DNA of 64,000 nucleotides. Origin: Sideroxydans lithotrophicus ES-1 (GTDB lineage: Bacteria; Pseudomonadota; Gammaproteobacteria; Burkholderiales; Gallionellaceae). Positions 51,494 to 61,800 of this stretch are shown piece after piece (position 1 is the first letter of the stretch; every line of letters begins with the position of its first letter). A program made the translations under genes and the position numbers. The stretch is from assembly GCF_000025705.1 (NCBI RefSeq), contig NC_013959.1, positions 608,001 through 672,000 of the forward strand, written 5' to 3'. Under the pieces are notes generated by a model. It did not search any database. It had not been told where the DNA came from and worked only from the letters and a program-made list of their open reading frames with translations.

Positions 51494-52090
51494 ATGTTCA
51501 GCGGAATCGTGGCTGATGTCGGCCTTATCAGAACGGCGCAGGACCGGGAGGGCGGTTTGCGCCTGACTGTGATAACCGAAACGCTGGGGATGGATGACGT
51601 GCAGCTTGGCGACAGTATCGCGGTGAACGGCGTTTGCCTCACTGTGGTAAAGATCGACGGCAACGATTTCACTGTGGATGTTTCGCGCGAGACCCTGAAC
51701 TGCACCATCGGCCTGGAAAGACAGGGTGGTCACGTCAATCTGGAGAAGGCACTGCGCTTGTCCGACAGGTTGGGCGGACATCTGGTCAGCGGCCATGTGG
51801 ATGGCGTGGGCGAGGTGGTGGCTTTCAACGACATCGGCGAAAGCTGGCGCCTGGTTGTGCGTGCGCCGCAGCAGCTGGCAAAGTACATCGCGGTGAAGGG
51901 TTCCATCACCATCAATGGCGTGAGTCTGACGGTGAACCAGGTTTCGGGATCGGAGTTCGAAGTGAACCTCATCCCGCATACGCTGGAGGTGACGACATTG
52001 AATGAACTGCAGGTCGGAACGAAGGTGAACCTGGAGATCGACCTGATCGCACGTTATGTCGAACGCATGCTGACAGCTGACGCGAAGTGA
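51494..52090 (+). CDS. ribE: Riboflavin synthase
   Basis: 198 residues, two similar lumazine-binding halves: FSGIVADVGLIRTAQ, DSIAVNGVCLTVV and VSGHVDGVGEVV, GSITINGVSLTVNQ. Converts two 6,7-dimethyl-8-ribityllumazine to riboflavin. The start MFSGIV is preferred because it is eight bases from GGGAG; an ATG two codons upstream overlaps the ribD stop. Confidence 0.96.
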   Translation: MFSGIVADVGLIRTAQDREGGLRLTVITETLGMDDVQLGDSIAVNGVCLTVVKIDGNDFTVDVSRETLNCTIGLERQGGHVNLEKALRLSDRLGGHLVSGHVDGVGEVVAFNDIGESWRLVVRAPQQLAKYIAVKGSITINGVSLTVNQVSGSEFEVNLIPHTLEVTTLNELQVGTKVNLEIDLIARYVERMLTADAK

Positions 52091-52280
52091 TCCGGATATA
52101 AAAGGCACGGAGCGTTTGGCTCTGCGCGCCTGTTTCCGGAGCTGTTGCCCAAGTGGCCGATTTCAACACGGCAACATATTTTCGCTGATCAATACCCGCG
52201 GGTGCCATACGCGCCAAGGCTGGAGTCGCAGCGATGATGATAGAATCCGCAACCTTATATCGAACCCCTGAACCGCTCAC
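52091..52280 (+). promoter_or_regulatory. Intergenic region before ribBA with hairpin and -10 element
   Basis: 190 bases between ribE and ribBA. A bulged hairpin (GGCACGGAGC with GCTCTGCGCGCC, 52104-52130) lies 14 bases after ribE, flanked by two copies of TCCGGA. A TAGAAT box at 52241 suggests a separate promoter for ribBA. The conserved blocks of an FMN riboswitch were looked for and not found. Confidence 0.4.
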
Positions 52281-53381
52281 ATGACTGACATAGCACCGAT
52301 AACAGAAATCATAGAAGAGATCCGCGCCGGACGCATGGTCGTGCTGGTGGACGAAGAGGACCGCGAGAATGAAGGCGATCTGCTGTTCGCTGCCGAGTTC
52401 GTCACGCCCGAAGCCATCAATTTCATGATTCGCCATGCGCGCGGCCTGGTTTGCCTGACGCTGACCGAAGAACGCTGCCGCCAGCTCGGCATTTCGCACA
52501 TGGCACGCGACAACAAGAGTCCGCTCGGCACCAATTTCACTGTTTCCATCGAGGCTGCTGAAGGAGTGACCACCGGTATTTCTGCTTCAGACCGTTCCAC
52601 CACCATCCGGGCTGCGGTGAAAAGGGATGCAGGTCCGGCGGACATCGTCCAGCCAGGGCACATCTTTCCGATCATGGCGCGACCGGGCGGCGTGCTGGTA
52701 CGTGCCGGACATACCGAAGCAGGCTGCGACCTGGCGCAGATGGCCGGAGTGACGCCGGCAGCGGTGATCTGCGAGATCATCAAGGAAGACGGCGAGATGG
52801 CCCGTCTGCCGGACCTGATCCCGTTCGCCAAGGAGCACGGCCTGAAGATCGGCACCATCGCCGACCTGATCGAATACCGCATCCATAACGAAACGCTGGT
52901 CGAACGCGTTGCGCGCCGCGCGGTGCAGACCGCCTACGGCGAATTCGATCTGGTGACCTACACGGACAAGACCACGCAGCGCACCCATCTGGCACTGGTG
53001 AAGGGCGATATCAAACCGCAGACCGAGACCGTGGTGCGCGTGCACGAGCCGTTGTCGGCGCTGGATTTCCTCGAGCAGGTCAGTCTGCCCAATACCACCA
53101 GCGTGCACGATGCGCTGAACAAGATCAGCCAGTCTGAAGCGGGCGTGCTGGTGCTGATGCATCACACCGAAACTTCGGCGAACCTGCTGGAGCGCGCTGC
53201 AGCCAAACCCGAGGCGCACCATGCCCAGTGGGATCCGCGCAGTTACGGCATCGGTGCACAGATCCTGCGCGACCTCAAGGTCGGCAAGATGTGCCTCATC
53301 GCCACCCCGCGCAAATTGCCCAGCATGGCCGGCTTTGGACTGGAAGTGGTGCGTTACTGTCAATGCAGGGAAGAGAAATGA
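52281..53381 (+). CDS. ribBA: 3,4-dihydroxy-2-butanone 4-phosphate synthase with degenerate GTP cyclohydrolase II domain
   Basis: 366 residues. The N-terminal RibB domain is complete: [42 protein letters not shown]. The C-terminal domain aligns with GTP cyclohydrolase II but lacks the zinc Cys trio and the GRGIGL active-site segment; only [17 protein letters not shown] and GFGLEVVRY near the end remain. This matches the RibBX type described in other proteobacteria, so cyclohydrolase II activity must come from a ribA gene elsewhere. Overlaps ribH by four bases. Confidence 0.93.
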   Translation: MTDIAPITEIIEEIRAGRMVVLVDEEDRENEGDLLFAAEFVTPEAINFMIRHARGLVCLTLTEERCRQLGISHMARDNKSPLGTNFTVSIEAAEGVTTGISASDRSTTIRAAVKRDAGPADIVQPGHIFPIMARPGGVLVRAGHTEAGCDLAQMAGVTPAAVICEIIKEDGEMARLPDLIPFAKEHGLKIGTIADLIEYRIHNETLVERVARRAVQTAYGEFDLVTYTDKTTQRTHLALVKGDIKPQTETVVRVHEPLSALDFLEQVSLPNTTSVHDALNKISQSEAGVLVLMHHTETSANLLERAAAKPEAHHAQWDPRSYGIGAQILRDLKVGKMCLIATPRKLPSMAGFGLEVVRYCQCREEK

Positions 53382-53830
53382 AAGAGATCGAACAGAACCT
53401 GAGCGGCAAAGGCCTGCGCATCGGCATCGTGCAGAGTCGTTTCAACGAAGTGGTGTGCGAAGGCCTGCTGGCGGCATGCCGCGCACAACTGGTGCAGAGC
53501 GGCGTGAGCGAGAGCGACATCACGCTGGCCAATGTTCCCGGCGCGCTGGAGATCCCGCTGGTGCTGCAAACCATGGCGCAAAGCAAGAAGTTCGATGCCC
53601 TCATCGCGTTGGGAGCCGTGATACGCGGCGATACCTATCACTTCGAAGTCGTCTCCAATGAGTCTGCGCGCGGCGTGGGCGAGGTGCAGCTGCACACCGG
53701 CGTGCCGGTCGCCAATGCCATCCTCACCACGGATACCGACGAGCAGGCCGAGGTGCGCATGAACGTGAAGGGGGCGGAAGCCGCGCTGGTCGCCATCGAA
53801 ATGGTGCACCTGCTGAAAGCGCTCGCATGA
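53378..53830 (+). CDS. ribH: 6,7-dimethyl-8-ribityllumazine synthase
   Basis: 150 residues. Substrate motifs [49 protein letters not shown] with the catalytic His, and [10 protein letters not shown]. Forms the penultimate riboflavin intermediate. The start ATG overlaps the ribBA stop; its own stop overlaps the nusB start. Confidence 0.97.
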   Translation: MKEIEQNLSGKGLRIGIVQSRFNEVVCEGLLAACRAQLVQSGVSESDITLANVPGALEIPLVLQTMAQSKKFDALIALGAVIRGDTYHFEVVSNESARGVGEVQLHTGVPVANAILTTDTDEQAEVRMNVKGAEAALVAIEMVHLLKALA

Positions 53831-54279
53831 GCGACGCCAAACACAGCAACCCGGCCAAAAGCATGCGCCACCGTGCGCGTGAATTGGCCATGCAGGGCGT
53901 CTACGAGTGGCGTCTGTCCGGCAAGAATGCGAAGCTGATCGAGAATGGCACGCGCGACGAAAAGAGCCTGGGGCGGTATGACACGGAATTCTTCGGGCAA
54001 TTGCTTAACGGTGCGATCGCCCACCATGAAGCTTTGTCTGCGCAGATCGCGCCGCATCTGGATCGCAAGCTGGATGAATTGAGTCCCGTAGAATATTCCG
54101 TACTGCTGCTGGGCGCGTATGAATTGATTCACCATCCCGAAGTACCCTACCGCGTCGTCATCAACGAAGCGGTGGAATTGGCCAAGACCTTCGGTGGCAG
54201 CGACGGACACAAGTTTGTCAACGGCGTGCTGGACAAGCTGGCAGCCGAGGTGCGCGCGACCGAGGTCGCGGCGAAATAA
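53827..54279 (+). CDS. nusB: Transcription antitermination factor NusB
   Basis: 150 residues, all helical. [19 protein letters not shown] at the N-terminus and [50 protein letters not shown] near the C-terminus are the family signatures. Binds boxA RNA with NusE in rRNA antitermination. Usual ribH-nusB-thiL order. Confidence 0.97.
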   Translation: MSDAKHSNPAKSMRHRARELAMQGVYEWRLSGKNAKLIENGTRDEKSLGRYDTEFFGQLLNGAIAHHEALSAQIAPHLDRKLDELSPVEYSVLLLGAYELIHHPEVPYRVVINEAVELAKTFGGSDGHKFVNGVLDKLAAEVRATEVAAK

Positions 54280-54294
54280 CCCATCGGAGCCGCC

Positions 54295-55242
54295 TTGTCG
54301 GAGTTCGATCTCATCCAGCGCTTCTTTACCCGCGCAACGCCGGGCGCGATCCTCGGAGTGGGAGACGATGCAGCACTGCTGCATGTAGCCGAAGGGATGG
54401 AGCTGGCTGTCTCCACCGACATGCTGGTGAGCGGCACGCACTTCCTGCCCGATGCCGATCCATTCCTGTTGGGGCATAAGACCCTGGCGGTGAACCTCTC
54501 CGATCTGGCGGCCATGGGTGCAGTCCCGCGCTGGGCGACACTGGCCCTGTCGTTGCCCGCTGCCGACACAGACTGGTTGCAACGATTCAGTACAGGTTTC
54601 TTTGCCTTGGCCGACGAGCACGGCGTCGAACTGGTCGGCGGCGATACCACGCGCGGCCCGCTCTGCCTGAGCGTCACTATCATGGGTGAAGTGCCCAGAG
54701 GCAAGGCCTTGCGCCGCAGCGGAGCGGAGGCTGGCGACGATATCTGGGTGTCGGGCATGCTGGGGCATGCTGCATTGGGCCTGGCGCACCTGCAGGGCAG
54801 GACAGAGCTGCCCGAAGATGTCCGTGTTTGCTGCCTTGCAGCCTTGCACCAGCCGCAGCCGCGCGTTGCACTCGGCTTGGCGTTGCGCGATATCGCCAGC
54901 AGTGCCATCGATATTTCCGACGGCTTGCTGGCCGACCTCGGCCATATCCTGGAGCGTTCGCATGCAGGCGCCGAGGTGAAGTTTGATGAGATACCGACCG
55001 GCATCGCACGCGCTATCGATGAGCCGCTGTTTCGCCATTGCGTGTTATCCGGCGGTGACGATTACGAATTGTGTTTCACTGCCTGCGCGGCAAAACGCAG
55101 CGAGATCGAGGCCGTCGCAAAGCGGCTGGGATTGCCGCTAACGCGCATCGGCAAGATCGTTACAGGACAAGGATGCACCGTGCGTTCGGCTAAAGACGGT
55201 GTGATGACGATAAAGGAAAGCGGATATGACCACTTCGCATGA
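54295..55242 (+). CDS. thiL: Thiamine-monophosphate kinase
   Basis: 315 residues. N-terminal SEFDLIQRFFTR, metal site LGVGDDAALL, STDMLVSGTHFL, NLSDLAAMGAVPRW, VGGDTTRG and ISDGLLADLGHIL. Phosphorylates thiamine monophosphate to the diphosphate. Start is TTG with CGGAG upstream; no ATG fits the conserved N-terminus. Confidence 0.96.
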   Translation: MSEFDLIQRFFTRATPGAILGVGDDAALLHVAEGMELAVSTDMLVSGTHFLPDADPFLLGHKTLAVNLSDLAAMGAVPRWATLALSLPAADTDWLQRFSTGFFALADEHGVELVGGDTTRGPLCLSVTIMGEVPRGKALRRSGAEAGDDIWVSGMLGHAALGLAHLQGRTELPEDVRVCCLAALHQPQPRVALGLALRDIASSAIDISDGLLADLGHILERSHAGAEVKFDEIPTGIARAIDEPLFRHCVLSGGDDYELCFTACAAKRSEIEAVAKRLGLPLTRIGKIVTGQGCTVRSAKDGVMTIKESGYDHFA

Positions 55243-55729
55243 TCAGCTGAGATTCCAGCCGGACTGGCGCTTCCTGTTCAGTCATCCGGCCCATTTCTTG
55301 TCCTTCGGTTTCGGTGCGGGCCTGTTCCCGCGTTCGCCCGGTACGGCAGGTACGCTGGTCGCCTTCCCGATGTATTGGTACCTGGCGCCGCGCCTGACCG
55401 ATGCGATGTTCATCCTCGTGCTGATCTGGACTTTCGCTTTCGGTGTATGGATATGCGACAAGACCGGCAAGGCGCTGGGGGTGGCCGACTACGGCGGCAT
55501 CGTCTGGGATGAGATCGTCGCCTTCCTGCTGGTGCTGTTCTTCACGCCGCCGGATTTGGCATGGCAAGCACTGGCCTTCCTGCTGTTCCGCTTTTTCGAT
55601 ATCGTCAAACCGCAGCCCATCCGCCATTTCGACCAGACCTGGCATGGCGGCCTGGGCGTGATGTTCGACGATATCCTCGCGGCTGGATATGCCCTGCTGT
55701 GTCTGGCAATGTTAAAAAGCTTTCTATGA
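55226..55729 (+). CDS. pgpA: Phosphatidylglycerophosphatase A
   Basis: 167 residues with several membrane helices. Conserved GFGAGLFPRSPGTAGTL, GIVWDEIVAFLL and FRFFDIVKPQPI. Dephosphorylates phosphatidylglycerophosphate. Overlaps thiL by 17 bases and the nuclease gene by four. Confidence 0.95.
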   Translation: MTTSHDQLRFQPDWRFLFSHPAHFLSFGFGAGLFPRSPGTAGTLVAFPMYWYLAPRLTDAMFILVLIWTFAFGVWICDKTGKALGVADYGGIVWDEIVAFLLVLFFTPPDLAWQALAFLLFRFFDIVKPQPIRHFDQTWHGGLGVMFDDILAAGYALLCLAMLKSFL

Positions 55730-56403
55730 GAATCGTCGCAGTGCTGTGCTGTTGCCTTGCGCTGAGCGCACAGGCGGAGACTTTCAGCGCCAGAGTGATC
55801 GCGGTGATGGACGGCGATACCGTCATGGTGTTGCGGCAGGGGCAAAGGATCAAGATCCGCCTGGCCAACATCGATGCGCCGGAAAAAGACCAGCCTTTCG
55901 GCCCGCAATCGCGTGACTCGATGCTGGAAATGGTGGACAAGAAGCAAGTCCAGGTCGACAGCCAGGCCGTGGATCAATACGGGCGCATCGTCGGCCTGCT
56001 TTCGGTGAATGGACTCAGCGTCAATCAGGCGCAGGTGAAGCGCGGCATGGCCTGGGAGTATTCGCATTACCACTCCGACAAGACCTACCTCGCCCTGCAA
56101 AGCGAAGCACAGCGATTGCGGCTTGGCTTATGGTCGCAGGCACAACCGGTCCCGCCGTGGCAGTGGCGGGAACTCCACCCTTCCGTGCTGCCTGCCGGGC
56201 AAATCCAGTCCGGACAATACGGTGCGCGCAGCCATGCAGCTCCGGTGAAGCAGTACGATGCAAGTTGCGACAAGAAGCATCTTTGTTCGCAGATGGAATC
56301 ATGCGAAGAAGCGAATTTCTACTTCATGCATTGCGGTATAAAGACCCTGGACGGAAATCACGACGGCATGCCGTGCGAGAGCCTGTGCGAAAAAAAGGAC
56401 TGA
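55726..56403 (+). CDS. Secreted thermonuclease (SNase-like) with excalibur domain
   Basis: 225 residues. Short signal peptide (IVAVLCCCLALSAQA); SNase core with DGDTVMVL, RLANIDAPEKDQPFG and YHSDKTYLALQSEAQ. The C-terminal excalibur segment DGNHDGMPCESLC is a Ca2+-binding DxDxDGxxCE motif with a nearby Cys cluster. Likely an exported DNA/RNA hydrolase. Start overlaps the pgpA stop. Confidence 0.92.
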   Translation: MRIVAVLCCCLALSAQAETFSARVIAVMDGDTVMVLRQGQRIKIRLANIDAPEKDQPFGPQSRDSMLEMVDKKQVQVDSQAVDQYGRIVGLLSVNGLSVNQAQVKRGMAWEYSHYHSDKTYLALQSEAQRLRLGLWSQAQPVPPWQWRELHPSVLPAGQIQSGQYGARSHAAPVKQYDASCDKKHLCSQMESCEEANFYFMHCGIKTLDGNHDGMPCESLCEKKD

Positions 56404-56501
56404 CTGCAGTCCCGTTTGCGGGTGTTCGGCGACCGGCATGCAGGCGATGGATTATTCCGCCATGCAACACCTTGCAGGATGCTGCCGGGAGTCGTCGGTT
56501 G

Positions 56502-56981
56502 TCACAAGTCAGCCAGAGGCTTGTCGGCAAGCTTGTCATCCCGCATGCGCAATTCGCCGATCAGTTCGACCAATGAGTCGTCCAGACTGGACAATGCCGA
56601 TTCGGACAATGCCTGCAGGGCTTCCGGCAACAGTCCCTCGGCAGGCCCCGGAGCAACCTTGAGTATGCCTGATGCTTCCGCGCTCAAGCTCAGGCCGACC
56701 CTGCGTTGATCGATCTTGCTGCGCTCCTTGATGATCAGGCCGCGCGCAACGAGTTTTTCCACCAGCTGGCTGCAAGTGGACTGGTGGATGGAGAGCCTTT
56801 CTGCAAGTTCTGAAACGCCCAGGTCGGGTGTCTTTGAGACTTCCTGCAATATCCACAGTTGCGAACCCGTGATGCCGCATGTCTGTTCAACATCGCGGAA
56901 ATGCTGGCGTACCGAGCCGAAGATGATCCTGAATTTTTTTAAAACCTGGAGTGATAGCTGATTCTTGCTGCGTCGGCTCAA
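56502..56981 (-). CDS. MarR family transcriptional regulator
   Basis: 159 residues. Winged helix-turn-helix: GITGSQLWILQEVSKTPDL, VSELAERLSIHQSTCSQLV, KLVARGLIIKERSKIDQRRV. The basic wing is intact. It lies opposite the hypothetical gene at 57176; a perfect palindrome and a -10 TATAAT are present upstream, so autoregulation is likely. The ligand is unknown. Confidence 0.92.
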   Translation of the reverse strand: MSRRSKNQLSLQVLKKFRIIFGSVRQHFRDVEQTCGITGSQLWILQEVSKTPDLGVSELAERLSIHQSTCSQLVEKLVARGLIIKERSKIDQRRVGLSLSAEASGILKVAPGPAEGLLPEALQALSESALSSLDDSLVELIGELRMRDDKLADKPLADL

Positions 56982-57023
56982 TTTGTGTCCCTTTGACGTT
57001 CATTTTACAAAGTATCCGAATCC

Positions 57024-57062
57024 ATTATATGTCTTGCGAATGGAATGTATACGATATACATT
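57024..57062 (-). promoter_or_regulatory. MarR-gene promoter with perfect operator palindrome
   Basis: AATGTATA, three bases, TATACATT at 57044-57062 is a perfect inverted repeat. On the - strand its TATACA overlaps a -35 position, with TATAAT 16 bases further (57029-57024). Binding of the MarR dimer would block this promoter. It can also serve the divergent gene at 57176. Confidence 0.7.
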
Positions 57063-57175
57063 GGTATCAATTCAATTGGCGGCGATCACGGAGCAGTGAC
57101 TCGCAGCCGAACTTGGTCCTGTATCCTTAATTTTGAAATCAACCATGTTCCTTTGGCAGCCCGGTACTCATTTTT

Positions 57176-57670
57176 ATGCTTGAAACCCTTACCATCATCA
57201 CTTTGGCCACTTTGTGGCTGATTTTCTTCCGTCCCGGCAAAACGCCTCCGCTGGAAAGTCAATTGAAGATTGAACGGCCCGGACGTTATCAGATCGTCCT
57301 CGCCCCCAAACTGAATCTGGCCCAGCCGTTCCTCGAGGCGATCGCGCAGCGGTTTGCTGCGCAGGATTCGACGCTGAATGGCGCCATGCAGTGTTTCGCA
57401 GTACGCGACAAACATGTCAGCGCACACGGCAGCGCAGTCTATCTGCTGGCGATTTCCGCCCGCAACGGGATGCTGTATTTCCAGGGAACGCCACCTTTGT
57501 CGGATGATCCGGGCAACTATCTGGAGACGATCAGGAAATTCGCCAAAGAAGTGCTCATGCCAGAAGCGGGAAGCGGGAAACCCGGTCCACAGGGTGCTGC
57601 AAGCATCGTCGATGCGGTGAACGCTGTGGCGCAGCAGCATGGCATCGAAATCGAGCATCTGACTGACTGA
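57176..57670 (+). CDS. Hypothetical membrane-anchored protein
   Basis: 164 residues. An N-terminal hydrophobic helix (MLETLTIITLATLWLIFF) is followed by a soluble domain (LESQLKIERPGRYQIVLAP, ISARNGMLYFQGTPPLS). No family recognised. It is divergent from the MarR gene and shares its control region, which makes it a candidate target. The ribosome site is weak. Confidence 0.7.
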   Translation: MLETLTIITLATLWLIFFRPGKTPPLESQLKIERPGRYQIVLAPKLNLAQPFLEAIAQRFAAQDSTLNGAMQCFAVRDKHVSAHGSAVYLLAISARNGMLYFQGTPPLSDDPGNYLETIRKFAKEVLMPEAGSGKPGPQGAASIVDAVNAVAQQHGIEIEHLTD

Positions 57671-57762
57671 GTTTTCCCGTCGCGCTCTCGCATGATCCGC
57701 GGCACCTAAAGTGCAGTTGCCGTATGATGAAGCCTGCCCCGAAACCGCTATCCGGAATCGAT

Positions 57763-58845
57763 ATGCCCCATCTGTTCGAACCGCTCAAGCTGCGTGACAT
57801 CGTCCTCAACAACCGCATCGGCATCCCGCCGATGTGCCAATACTCGGCGCGCGACGGTGTCGCAGCGGACTGGCATTTCGTGCATTACGGCAGCCGTGCC
57901 GTCGGCGGCGCCGCGTTGATGATCATCGAGGCGACGGCTGTGGCTGCGGAAGGAAGAATCAGTCCTGGCGACCTCGGCATATGGGATGACAAACAGATCG
58001 ACCCCTTGGCGAGAATCGCCAGTTTTGCCAGAACGCAGGGCTGCGTGACTGCGATACAGCTGGCGCATGCTGGGCGCAAGGCGAGTGTCGGACTGGGTTG
58101 GCAGGCGCAGAATACGCTGAGCGAGGCCGCAGGGGGGTGGCAAGCCGTTGCACCTTCACCCGTAGCATTCGGCGACGGTTATGCCGTGCCAGCAGAACTC
58201 GACGAGAGCGGCATTCGCCAAGTGATCGCCCATTTTGTGTCCGGCGCACGCCGGGCGCGCGAAGCCGGCTTTCAGGCTGTCGAGATCCATGCGGCACACG
58301 GCTATCTGCTGCATCAATTCCTGTCGCCACTTTCCAACCAACGCAAGGATGCCTACGGCGGCAGTTTCGAGAACCGTACCCGCTTGGTGCGCGAAGTGGT
58401 GAGCGCAGTACGCGCCGAATGGCCGCAGCGGCTTCCACTGCTGATCCGCCTATCTGCTACCGACTGGACCGACGGCGGCTGGAATGTCGATGAAACGGTC
58501 GAGTTATGCCGCCTGCTGAAGGGGCTCGGTGTCGACCTGGTGGATGTCTCGTCCGCCGGCCTGCTTCCGACAGCGAGCATTCCTGCCGGGCCCGGCTTTC
58601 AAACCGAATTTGCCGCACGGGTTCGGCATGAGGCCGGTATCGCGACTGCTGCCGTCGGCTTGATCACCTCGCCGGCACAAGCCGACCACATCATCCGCAG
58701 CGGCCAGGCCGATATCGTGTTGCTCGGCCGCGAGATGCTGCGCAATCCCTACTGGCCGCTGGCTGCGGCACAGACTCTGGGACACCAGGTTCCCTGGCCG
58801 CAACAATACCTGCGCGCAGCACCTTCCGGTTCTGCAGGCCGCTAG
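57763..58845 (+). CDS. NADH:flavin oxidoreductase/old yellow enzyme family (YqjM-like)
   Basis: 360 residues from the preferred start MPHLFEPLKLRDI; an ATG 13 codons upstream is possible. FMN barrel with PPMCQYSARDGVAADWH (the Cys typical of the YqjM branch), IQLAHAGRKAS, IHAAHGYLLHQFLSPLSN with catalytic His pair, and YGGSFENRTRL. Reduces activated C=C bonds, often in stress detoxification. Its last four bases overlap the convergent GGDEF/EAL gene. Confidence 0.93.
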   Translation: MPHLFEPLKLRDIVLNNRIGIPPMCQYSARDGVAADWHFVHYGSRAVGGAALMIIEATAVAAEGRISPGDLGIWDDKQIDPLARIASFARTQGCVTAIQLAHAGRKASVGLGWQAQNTLSEAAGGWQAVAPSPVAFGDGYAVPAELDESGIRQVIAHFVSGARRAREAGFQAVEIHAAHGYLLHQFLSPLSNQRKDAYGGSFENRTRLVREVVSAVRAEWPQRLPLLIRLSATDWTDGGWNVDETVELCRLLKGLGVDLVDVSSAGLLPTASIPAGPGFQTEFAARVRHEAGIATAAVGLITSPAQADHIIRSGQADIVLLGREMLRNPYWPLAAAQTLGHQVPWPQQYLRAAPSGSAGR

Positions 58846-61800
58846 GTTAGCTGGGCCAGTTTGATTTCCAGTTCTTCGATCGGCATCGGTTTGGCATAGA
58901 GGTATCCCTGATAAGCCTGGCAACCGCGCAGGTCGAGGAATTCGCGCTGCTCCTCAGTCTCCACTCCTTCGGCGATCACCTCCATGCCCAGGCTTAATGC
59001 CATGGAGATGATGGTCTGGACGATGGCGGCATCGTGCTGGTCGGTGGTGGTGATGTCGCGCACAAAAGACTGGTCGATCTTGAGCTGGTCGAGCGGCAGT
59101 CGGCTAAGGTAGGAAAGGGAGGAGTACCCTGTGCCAAAGTCATCCATGGAGAACTTCACTCCCAGGTTCTTCAATGCTTCCATCTTGAGTATGCTGTCGT
59201 TGATATCGTCCAGCACCAGGCTTTCCGTCAGTTCCAGTTTCAGCAGCCATGGCTGGATACCGCTCTGTTGCAATACATTGCGGACTTTGGCGACAAACGC
59301 GGCTTCGCGGAACTGGATGGCGCTGACATTGACGGCGATGCAGAGACGATTGAAGCGGGGGTCGGATTGCCAACGGGCCAGCTGCGCGCATGCCGTCTCA
59401 AGGACCCAATGGCCGATCGGCAGGATCAGGCCGGACTCTTCCGCTACCGGAATGAATTGCACTGGCGAGACGCTGCCAAGCTTGGCGTTGTTCCAGCGCA
59501 GCAGGGCTTCGGCACCGATAGGGCGGCCCGAACTGTCCATTTGCAACTGGTAATGCAGCAGGAATTCCTTGCGTTCAAGCGCGCCGCGCAGCGCAGTTTC
59601 CAACTGGCCGCGCTTTTCCAGTATCTCCTGCATGGATGAATCGAAAAAACAGATGGCGTTGCGTCCTTTGGCCTTGGACTGGTACATCGCGGTGTCCACG
59701 TGAGCGAGCAATCTTTCCGGATCGTCCGAGTGGCCGCGAAACAGAACGATCCCGATGCTGGAGCTGGAGTGGTGCTCCGTTTTGTCGAGCTGATAGGGCC
59801 TGCACAATTCGTTGCGGATCTTTTCGGCGATCAGCTCGGCACGTATCGCGGCCTCGTTCTGTTCGCTACCCAGGCCGTTGAGGATGACCAGGAATTCATC
59901 CCCGCCCATGCGTGCGACGGTATCTTCCTCGCGTACGCATGAGGTCAAACGCCGGGCAACTTCGATCAGCAGCTTATCACCCATGCTGTGGCCAAAGGTA
60001 TCGTTCAATCGTTTGAACTGGTCCAGGTCGAGCGATAGCAGGGCGCCATACCTGCCGCTGCGTGCGCCGGCAGAGATCGCCTGGCGGAACCGGTCGGCAA
60101 ACAGGCGCCGGTTCGGCAGATTGGTCAGCGTATCGAAGTTGGCCTGTTCCCAGATCAGCTCGTCCTTGCGCTTTTTCTCCGTGATGTCGGAGAATTGTCC
60201 TACATGCCTGTAGATGCTGCCGTCCGCGCGGCGGATGACGCTGATGCTGAGCCACTTGGCGTGAAGCTCGCCATTCTTCTTGAGGTCCCATATTTCGCCC
60301 TGCCAATGCCCATCGTCCAGGATCGATTGCCACATCTGCTGATAGAACTGCGCATCGTGTTTGCCCGACTGGAAGATGCCGGGATCCTTGCCGCGAACAT
60401 CCTCCAGCGTATAGCCGGTGATCCGGGTGAAAGCCGGATTGACGTCCAGAATGCGGTTCTTCTCATCGGTGACCAGGATGCCGTCATTGCTCGATTGATA
60501 GACCGAAGAGGCAAGTTTCAACGCCTCATCCTTTTGCCTGCGCTCGGAGATGTCTTCAAAGACGACCACTGCGCCTTCCATCTCGCCATGGCTGCGGATC
60601 GGGTGGGAAGAATAGTCGACATACAGTTCGCTGCCGTCCTTGCGCCATAACACCTCGTCGATCCCCATGCGGGGCTTGCCGTCGACCAGGGTGGCATGCA
60701 TCGGGCAACGCTCCGCCGGATAGTGTGTGCCGTCCGGATAGGAGTGGTGTATGGTGGCGTGCATGGGCTTGTCGAACAGTTCTTCCGGCGTGTAGCCCAG
60801 CATGTCGGCTGCGGCGGCATTGACGAAAGTGGTATTGCCATCCTTGTCCAAACCCCAGATGCCGTTGCTGACCGAACCCAGGATCAGGCGCAAACGTTGC
60901 TCGCTTGCCGCCACTGCCGATCTGGATTGCCTGATGGAACGGAAATAGAAAGTCAGACTAACGACAGTAAGGAGCGTCACGCTGCCCAGCAGCCAGAGCA
61001 GCAGGAAGTTGCTTCTCCGCTGGTTTAAAAGCAGCGGCAGATTTGGCAGATCCGCTTCGGAATGTATTTCGAGGCCGTACTCGGGTAAATCCGTTACAGC
61101 CTGGATATGCGGGTAATCCTCGTTGCCGATATGCCGCAAGCGCACATCGGCCATTTCCTGCCAGGGGGTGATCCTGAGCTCGGGGAAATCGGTTCTGCCG
61201 TAGAGCTCCAGTCTTTGCTGTGCTGCCAATCTGTTCACCTTGGCATCGGTGACCGCCATCATCAGCATCTCCGGATCATGTGCCAGAATGATGACGCCAT
61301 TGGAATCGGTCACGAACGCATCGGCCTGACGGGTCAGGAACGACAGCGAGGTCAGGTCGATCTTGGAAATGACCGCCCCTCTGAAATGACCGTCGATCAT
61401 GATCGGGGAAGAGAAATAGAGTCCGCCGATATGGGTGGTCTTGCCCATGGCATATTGCATGCCGGGGGTTCCGCCGAGAGATTCCGCATACCACTTGCGG
61501 TCCCTGAAATTCGTTCCGATCGGCGAGCCCGAAGTATCCCAGTTGCTGGCTGCGATGCAATCCCCCGCAGAGTTGACCACAAACATCAGATCGATCCCCA
61601 GGGAGCTCTGGATCAATTTCAGCTGGACGTTCAGGTCTTTCAGCACCGGATCGGCGGTCCAGCGCTTGATCAAGGTTGGCTTGGGCAACGGGCTCGCTTG
61701 TGTCTCAGGCCCGAATTCGCCAGCTGCATTCACAAATCGAAGGCCGCGCTGGAACGTGGCAGAAATACCTGCGACAAAATGCAGGTTGCGGCGGAAACTG

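Noticed and set aside
52091-52280. FMN riboswitch before ribBA
   Set aside because: The conserved blocks (AGGGGCAGGGTGAAATTCCC-like and CCGGCGGTAA-like) are absent. Only an imperfect hairpin is present.
53638-55038. 466-codon - strand ORF
   Set aside because: Antisense to ribH, nusB and thiL, all of which are certain.
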